This document shows positions 54,450 to 58,243 of a DNA stretch of 58,243 bases, piece after piece (positions within the stretch are counted from its first letter, which is position 1; every line of letters starts with the position of its first letter). The stretch is from a virus. Where the stretch lies: the IMG/VR virus record IMGVR_UViG_3300034819_000005, positions 1-58,243 of that record, one strand, 5' to 3'. The notes under the pieces are model-generated. The model saw nothing but the letters and a program-made list of their open reading frames with translations, ran no database searches and had not been told where the DNA came from. The position numbers were made by a program, and so were the translations under genes.

Positions 54450-55289
54450 ATGAGTGACCCCGGCAAGCCCTTACAGCTGAAGGAATTGTCCACCAAAGTC
54501 TTCACCCAAGCCCCCTTCATCATTGGAGATGGCCTATTGAACCAGAAAGCGGTCATGGTGGTGGGTGGGCCTCCCAAGTCATTCAAGTCATTCCTGGTCA
54601 ATACCATTGCCTACCACCTGACCACTGGAACGCCATTATTCAGCCACTTTGAGAGCCACCATGTTTACTTCCCCATACCCAGGGCTGTCAGGGTGCTGGT
54701 GCTGGAGCAGGAGATTGGGGAGGTTGACCTCCAGCTCCGGCTCAATCAGCTATTGGGGGAGGTCCATAGTGACCATCAGGAGAGGATGAAGGAGAACCTG
54801 TGGAGCCACTCTGATGATGATCGTGTCAAACTTGACACAATCGCCGGGCGCACCCATGCAGCTGAGTTGATAGCTTATGTCAAACCTGAGGTGGTGGTGC
54901 TTGATCCATTGGTTGAGTTCCATGGAGGGGATGAGAACAGTAGCCGGGATATGGCTAACCTGCTGAGGAACCTGGACTGGCTCCGGCACCGCTTTAACTT
55001 TGCCACCATCATCGTCCACCACACCTCCAAGCCCAATGACGCCAGCTTTATGAGACAGGGCCCGGAAATGCTCCGGGGCAGCTCAGTCCTCCATGGCAAG
55101 GCTGACACCTTCCTGATGCTCCATTGCCAGCATGATGCCCCACCCCAGCTGAAGGTCAGGTACACCATGCGCCGGGGCAGACCCATTCCTCCAATGATCT
55201 TGCGGGCAGATGATAGTTGTTTATTCAGGTTTCAGGGGTGGGATAAGGAAACTGGAGTGCAAAAGGCCCCCAGTGCCAAGATCAACTAG
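54450..55289 (+). CDS. RepA-like RecA-fold ATPase/helicase
   Basis: This 279-residue protein has Walker A VGGPPKSFKS (38-47), Walker B VVVLDPL (148-154, D152), and a conserved IIVHHTSKPN (187-196). It belongs to the AAA_25/RepA family of hexameric replicative helicases. It is alone in rightward orientation inside a leftward block. A 16-bp palindrome lies within codons 124-130 (54823-54838). Probably the replication helicase or its loader. Confidence 0.8.
   Translation: MSDPGKPLQLKELSTKVFTQAPFIIGDGLLNQKAVMVVGGPPKSFKSFLVNTIAYHLTTGTPLFSHFESHHVYFPIPRAVRVLVLEQEIGEVDLQLRLNQLLGEVHSDHQERMKENLWSHSDDDRVKLDTIAGRTHAAELIAYVKPEVVVLDPLVEFHGGDENSSRDMANLLRNLDWLRHRFNFATIIVHHTSKPNDASFMRQGPEMLRGSSVLHGKADTFLMLHCQHDAPPQLKVRYTMRRGRPIPPMILRADDSCLFRFQGWDKETGVQKAPSAKIN
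54823..54838. promoter_or_regulatory. Distant exact copy of the 16-bp palindrome
   Basis: GTGTCAAACTTGACAC lies inside the RepA-like coding region and matches the perfect arms of the 17.5-kb cluster (GTGTCAA-NN-TTGACAC). By rough count an exact 14-base arm match would rarely occur by chance in 58 kb. Confidence 0.55.
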
Positions 55290-55587
55290 TCTTCTTGGCC
55301 AGCGCTTTCTCCACGTACTCACTCAAAGTGTTCACCATGTCTACATACTCCTCTGGAGGGACTTCAGCAACTACATACACTCCTCCTCCAGGGGTGGAGG
55401 TGGTTATGGGCAGAAGACGCCTCTGTTGGTGGTCATAACGTAGGCCATTAGCCCTGAAGAAGGGCCTAAGTTCCCCATCCTCGGTGAGCTTTCTGAACAA
55501 TAAGTCAAATCTGTAGTGGCCTGATTTGGTGCGCTTGAGCTCCCCTTGGGAGTCCTTATAGAAGAATATTTCTGGCTCAATAGACAT
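55282..55587 (-). CDS. Hypothetical basic protein
   Basis: The 101-residue product starts MSIEPEIFFYKDSQGELKRT. A basic helical part and a beta segment (GGGVYVVAEVPPEEYVDMVN) follow. GAGG lies upstream of the ATG at 55587. It converges by 8 bp with the RepA-like gene and has its own strong promoter (55658-55685). Confidence 0.6.
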   Translation of the reverse strand: MSIEPEIFFYKDSQGELKRTKSGHYRFDLLFRKLTEDGELRPFFRANGLRYDHQQRRLLPITTSTPGGGVYVVAEVPPEEYVDMVNTLSEYVEKALAKKTS

Positions 55588-55657
55588 CAATAACCTCAAA
55601 ATACTATATATATATTGGGTGGCTCTGGCGAGCCCCCCATCAAAAGGGGGTAAGCTA

Positions 55658-55685
55658 ATTATAGGGCTCTGGCTCGCGTTGTCAA
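55658..55685 (-). promoter_or_regulatory. Perfect sigma70 promoter
   Basis: On the minus strand TTGACA (55680-55685) is followed after 16 bases by TATAAT (55658-55663). It drives 55282-55587. Its leader contains CCCCC/GGGGG and GGCTC-GCCA-GAGCC hairpins. Confidence 0.85.
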
Positions 55686-55722
55686 TAGCTCTGACGGGTT
55701 CCAATGGAGGAATTAACAATTC

Positions 55723-56061
55723 TTAACACTTCCTGGTGGGATCATCTTCCATTGGGGTTGGGGTGCCAATTCCCAGTGCTAGCCCTGCCTCCCTCAGTCC
55801 CAGCTGGAAGCCAATACTGGCTCCAGCCATGATGCCCATCTGGCTGGTATTGCCGACCAGGGTGAGGATGTCCATTTTGCCGGACTCAATGCTCTTAGCC
55901 AGCATCATGGTGCTCATGGTGGAGGCAAGTTCGGTCCAGTATTTGCTGTTGACCATCAGCTCGTTCAATTCGGTGATGAGGTCTTTCAACTGGGGGGTTA
56001 GCTCAGTTGCAGAGCGGCTGGTGAACATAATGGCGTTTACGTCTTCAACTGTGATTTTCAT
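55723..56061 (-). CDS. Hypothetical helical protein
   Basis: This 112-residue protein is helical (TELTPQLKDLITELNELMVN) with a hydrophobic Gly-rich end (MGIMAGASIGFQLGLREAGL). AAGGAGACC precedes the ATG. No family recognised. Confidence 0.6.
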   Translation of the reverse strand: MKITVEDVNAIMFTSRSATELTPQLKDLITELNELMVNSKYWTELASTMSTMMLAKSIESGKMDILTLVGNTSQMGIMAGASIGFQLGLREAGLALGIGTPTPMEDDPTRKC

Positions 56062-56237
56062 TCGGGGTCTCCTTCATGGTTGTCAACTAATTGATTAGTT
56101 GATTGGCGGTTGAGCACCTGGGCCAATGACAATAGCCCCTTGCTCAAACAAAGGGGGCAGCTATTGGTTGGGTTGGTGCTGGTGATAATGGAACAGTCAG
56201 GGCAGAGCCAGGAGTCAGTTAGTTTCAGAGTTATCAT
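56058..56237 (-). CDS. Small conserved zinc-ribbon phage protein
   Basis: The 59-residue product MITLKLTDSWLCPDCSIITS... has CPDC...CPLC spaced by 14, then LLSLAQVLNR, a pattern I recognise from short phage zinc proteins. The ribosome site is weak (TTAAGG). It overlaps both neighbours. Confidence 0.62.
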   Translation of the reverse strand: MITLKLTDSWLCPDCSIITSTNPTNSCPLCLSKGLLSLAQVLNRQSTNQLVDNHEGDPE

Positions 56238-56559
56238 CGCTGTCGATCATAGCCTTAACGGTGGCCAGGCCCTCTTTGAAGGTCATCCGGGCCCCTCCAA
56301 CCAGAGCACCAGACTCCCGGTGGTCAAAGTCAGGGGACCACAGTTCAGCCATGAAGCAGGGACCGCAGATGGGGACCAAATGGCTGGCCAGCTCCACGTT
56401 GTTAGCATCCATGTGGACAACCTGGTGGCATAGGCCACACTCCCGCAGCACAATGTCCATCTTCAGTTGGGGGGTGGAGCCAGGGGCACACACAAGCACC
56501 CCAACCTCCTCATCCCGGATCATCCTGAGCAATTCGTTACGCTCATACCTGGCTTGCAT
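56215..56559 (-). CDS. Hypothetical protein with zinc-like Cys
   Basis: This 114-residue protein has RECGLCHQVVH...ICGPCFM, probably one zinc site, inside a mixed alpha/beta protein. GGGAGG lies upstream. Function unknown. Confidence 0.65.
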   Translation of the reverse strand: MQARYERNELLRMIRDEEVGVLVCAPGSTPQLKMDIVLRECGLCHQVVHMDANNVELASHLVPICGPCFMAELWSPDFDHRESGALVGGARMTFKEGLATVKAMIDSDDNSETN

Positions 56560-56573
56560 AATTGCCTCCCTGT

Positions 56574-56768
56574 TTAAGCAGTCTCAATCAACTCCATCAA
56601 AGCTCTACCTGGGGCTGTGTCCAAACACTCCCCCAAGTCACAAGCCCTCCTACGCTCCTCTGGGGTCATGGCATCCCACAGGTGAAACTCCAGCAGGACA
56701 GCAATGATCAGGGCCTTGTCTGGGCGGAAGTGGTAAATTACCTTTGGCTCAACCTTAGTGGTGTGCAT
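56574..56768 (-). CDS. Hypothetical protein
   Basis: The 64-residue product MHTTKVEPKVIYHFRPDKAL... is a short alpha/beta protein (LWDAMTPEERRRACDLGECL). GGAGGA lies upstream of the ATG. No family recognised. Confidence 0.58.
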   Translation of the reverse strand: MHTTKVEPKVIYHFRPDKALIIAVLLEFHLWDAMTPEERRRACDLGECLDTAPGRALMELIETA

Positions 56769-56817
56769 AACAGTCCTCCTCCATTATCCATTGATCGAAT
56801 ATCTATAGGCTTATCCC

Positions 56818-56876
56818 TGACCCAATCTGGGTCAGCACCCGGATAACCGGGTGAGCAGTTGCGGCCTTAGCCGCAA
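56818..56876 (+). promoter_or_regulatory. Three tandem hairpins before a rightward virion-type gene
   Basis: TGACCC-AATCT-GGGTCA (56818-56834), CACCCGG-ATAA-CCGGGTG (56836-56853) and TTGCGGC-CTTA-GCCGCAA (56859-56876) follow each other directly before GGAGG and the ATG at 56892. Such 5' stem-loops can protect mRNA of highly expressed structural genes. Confidence 0.55.
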
Positions 56877-56891
56877 GGAGGCCGTCAGGCC

Positions 56892-57458
56892 ATGGGCTCA
56901 TTTCCCGGTACCCCCAATCCAACCCCCATTCCACCTGGACTAAGCCCTTCTGGCAACTTTCCCCCCATCTTTCTGGGTGGGGCTGGACCCATCACTGTGG
57001 CAGCAGCCAACCTTGGGACCATTGCCATTATCCCGATGAACACCCTTTGGATTGAAATTACCCTCACTGGCTTCAGTGGGAGTGACCAGCTGGGGATCAG
57101 GTTTAATGGTGATACTGGGGCCAACTATGTTAGCCGGTTTCTGACGGCTGCTGCTGGAGTGGCTACCTTGACCGATGCTCCCTTTGTCAGTGCAACTGCC
57201 ATGAGGTTGACAGCTGCGGCTGGAACCCTTGGAGCCCACGTTAGCTTGAGGATCAACAATATCCTTGGAGTCAGCAAGCAGACCCTCATCCAGTCTCAGA
57301 CTACCAGCGGTGCAGCAGGCACCGCCCCGGCGCTAGCCGTGAGCGCCAGTGGGGAGTGGGTCAATACCACTGCCCAAATCACCAGCGTCCAGGTGTTGGT
57401 GGTTGGAGCTAACAACCTAAGTGTTGGCTCATCGGTGAGCATATGGGGAACTAACTAG
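56892..57458 (+). CDS. Beta-rich virion protein
   Basis: This 188-residue protein has a Pro/Gly-rich start (MGSFPGTPNPTPIPPGLSPS) and a beta-sandwich body ending QITSVQVLVVGANNLSVGSS VSIWGTN, a motif common in decoration or fibre-like phage proteins. It stands alone on the plus strand among leftward genes and has the three-hairpin leader, so it is likely expressed late and strongly. Confidence 0.62.
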   Translation: MGSFPGTPNPTPIPPGLSPSGNFPPIFLGGAGPITVAAANLGTIAIIPMNTLWIEITLTGFSGSDQLGIRFNGDTGANYVSRFLTAAAGVATLTDAPFVSATAMRLTAAAGTLGAHVSLRINNILGVSKQTLIQSQTTSGAAGTAPALAVSASGEWVNTTAQITSVQVLVVGANNLSVGSSVSIWGTN

Positions 57459-57961
57459 CCCTCAGTAGGTATATCCATCTCTGGCTCCCCCTCAACTGGT
57501 TGGGCTGGCTCCCCCAGGCCAATACAACACTCGCCAACCATATGCTTGGTAAAGGCCAGTGACTTTCTTGGATACTCGGTAATATCAGCTTTACAGTAAG
57601 GGCAAGTGATGGAGCCAATTTCCTCTTCCTCAGGTTTCAGAGGAGGCTCGGTAGAGGCTCCCTCAAGCGCAGCTTGGGTAGCCTTGTCCAGGGCCTCTTG
57701 AGCCTTGCTATAGTAGCCCAGACACTTGACGGTGATGAAGCAATCCCGGATGATGGCTCCCTTTAGCTCTGGCTCCTTCCTCAGCTTCAGGGATGCCCGG
57801 TTGATGGCTGCGCCAAAGCTGGAGCCCAGGGCCTCATAGGTGTATTCATTAACCTCAAGGTCCATGGGGCGCTGGCTGTGCTGGTGGATGAGGATGGGGA
57901 GTTTGAAGGTTACCCGCCATCTCTTCCGCAGGTGGCCACTGGTTCGCTTATTGACCGACAT
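57455..57961 (-). CDS. Zinc-binding phage protein
   Basis: The 168-residue product starts MSVNKRTSGHLRKRWRVTFK. The middle is helical (SFGAAINRASLKLRKEPELK) and the C-terminal part has CPYCKADITEYP...HMVGECC, one zinc site. The ATG at 57961 is preceded by GGAGGG. Its 5' part is repeated in the contig start (1-86). Converges by 4 bp with 56892-57458. Confidence 0.7.
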   Translation of the reverse strand: MSVNKRTSGHLRKRWRVTFKLPILIHQHSQRPMDLEVNEYTYEALGSSFGAAINRASLKLRKEPELKGAIIRDCFITVKCLGYYSKAQEALDKATQAALEGASTEPPLKPEEEEIGSITCPYCKADITEYPRKSLAFTKHMVGECCIGLGEPAQPVEGEPEMDIPTEG

Positions 57962-58145
57962 CAGTTCCCTCCTCAACCCTGAGCTTGGGGTCATTGATGA
58001 TGGCATAGGCTGTGGTGTAAACCTGGGTGGCCAGCTCCTTGTAGCCATACTTGAGCAACATTCCAGTGGCTTGGCCAAGGATGAAGGCTTCATGTTGGAG
58101 GTCGGTTAGTTCCTCAGTGGTCACTTCGCGTTTGGTATCAGTCAT
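57948..58145 (-). CDS. Small conserved helical protein (copy 2 across contig junction)
   Basis: The allelic copy of 73-270, also 65 residues, with seven amino-acid differences, mostly conservative. GGGGAG lies nine bases upstream. Its presence at both contig ends reflects circular overlap rather than a real duplication. Confidence 0.75.
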   Translation of the reverse strand: MTDTKREVTTEELTDLQHEAFILGQATGMLLKYGYKELATQVYTTAYAIINDPKLRVEEGTDVGQ

Positions 58146-58147
58146 GC

Positions 58148-58243
58148 CTAGGCTCCCCTTGATCGTTCAACCTTGGAGGTTGGGTCAAATATGTTATCAG
58201 TATCTCCATCCCCTTTGGGCAGTGACTCACCCAGCTTGGCTGC
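58148..58243 (-). CDS. C-terminal fragment of the ParB-like protein
   Basis: Only the last 31 codons are present because the contig ends here; the full gene is 273-1172. The end reads VERSRGA where the other copy reads VERLRGA. Confidence 0.65.
   Translation of the reverse strand, partial: AAKLGESLPKGDGDTDNIFDPTSKVERSRGA

Larger units (their letters stand above)
57876..58243. repeat. Right copy of terminal redundancy (contig overlap)
   Basis: The right partner of 1-368 with 19 mismatches, described there. It contains the 65-residue gene and the end of the ParB-like gene. Confidence 0.85.

Overview
The window is a nearly complete, circularly assembled genome of a tailed phage with a podovirus-like virion (Caudoviricetes). 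The evidence is a large terminase subunit, a P22-type portal, a scaffold candidate, a HK97-fold capsid candidate, a beta-propeller-type tail hub, several internal/ejection-type proteins and fibre-like proteins. There is no tape measure, tail tube or sheath. Bases 1-368 recur at 57876-58243 with 19 mismatches, and both copies fall inside the same genes. The contig ends therefore look like an assembly overlap of a circular or circularly permuted map built from a mixed population. The sequence is moderately GC-rich, with strong GGAGG-type ribosome sites and sigma70-type promoters. I see no integrase, phage RNA polymerase or recognisable primase. The host is unknown. LamG-like and FN3-type secreted proteins and a Tat-type lipoprotein in the 43.6-47.1 kb block remind me of Acidobacteria-like genomes, but that is only inference.

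Layout. (1) 0-16.9 kb, leftward: a ParB-like protein, a CobT-like VWA protein paired with a CobS/MoxR-like AAA ATPase, a second classical AAA+ ATPase, many Cys-rich zinc mini-proteins, many overlapping 38-60 residue membrane proteins, and two paralogous Ser-X dipeptide-repeat genes. (2) 16.9-18.0 kb: a gene-poor divergent control region with a cluster of 16-bp palindromes (GTGTCAA-NN-TTGACAC) and three copies of TAAGCGCTTATAG. (3) 18.0-43.6 kb, rightward: small zinc proteins, terminase, portal, scaffold, capsid, tail hub, ejection proteins, fibres and holin candidates. Very small, extremely basic proteins are inserted between them, several of them ATG/stop-coupled to their neighbours. (4) 43.6-47.1 kb, leftward: membrane, secreted and lipoprotein genes plus a structured intergenic region. 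(5) 47.2-58.2 kb, mostly leftward: a replication/recombination block with a family A DNA polymerase split into a UDG-exonuclease half and a polymerase half, a Sak4-like RecA-fold ATPase, a Cas4/RecB-like nuclease, and conserved small phage proteins. A RepA-like ATPase and one virion-type gene run rightward inside this block.

How it works together: the divergent region probably sends early/host-takeover transcription left and packaging/morphogenesis transcription right. The replication block sits about half a genome away, and its lone rightward RepA-like gene carries an exact copy of the control-region palindrome, which suggests one regulator or initiator acts at both places. The most unusual content is the set of intergenic structured RNAs (6.7, 18.8, 25.3, 46.4 kb), the basic micro-proteins, the Ser-X repeat pair and the split polymerase. 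No endolysin could be recognised.
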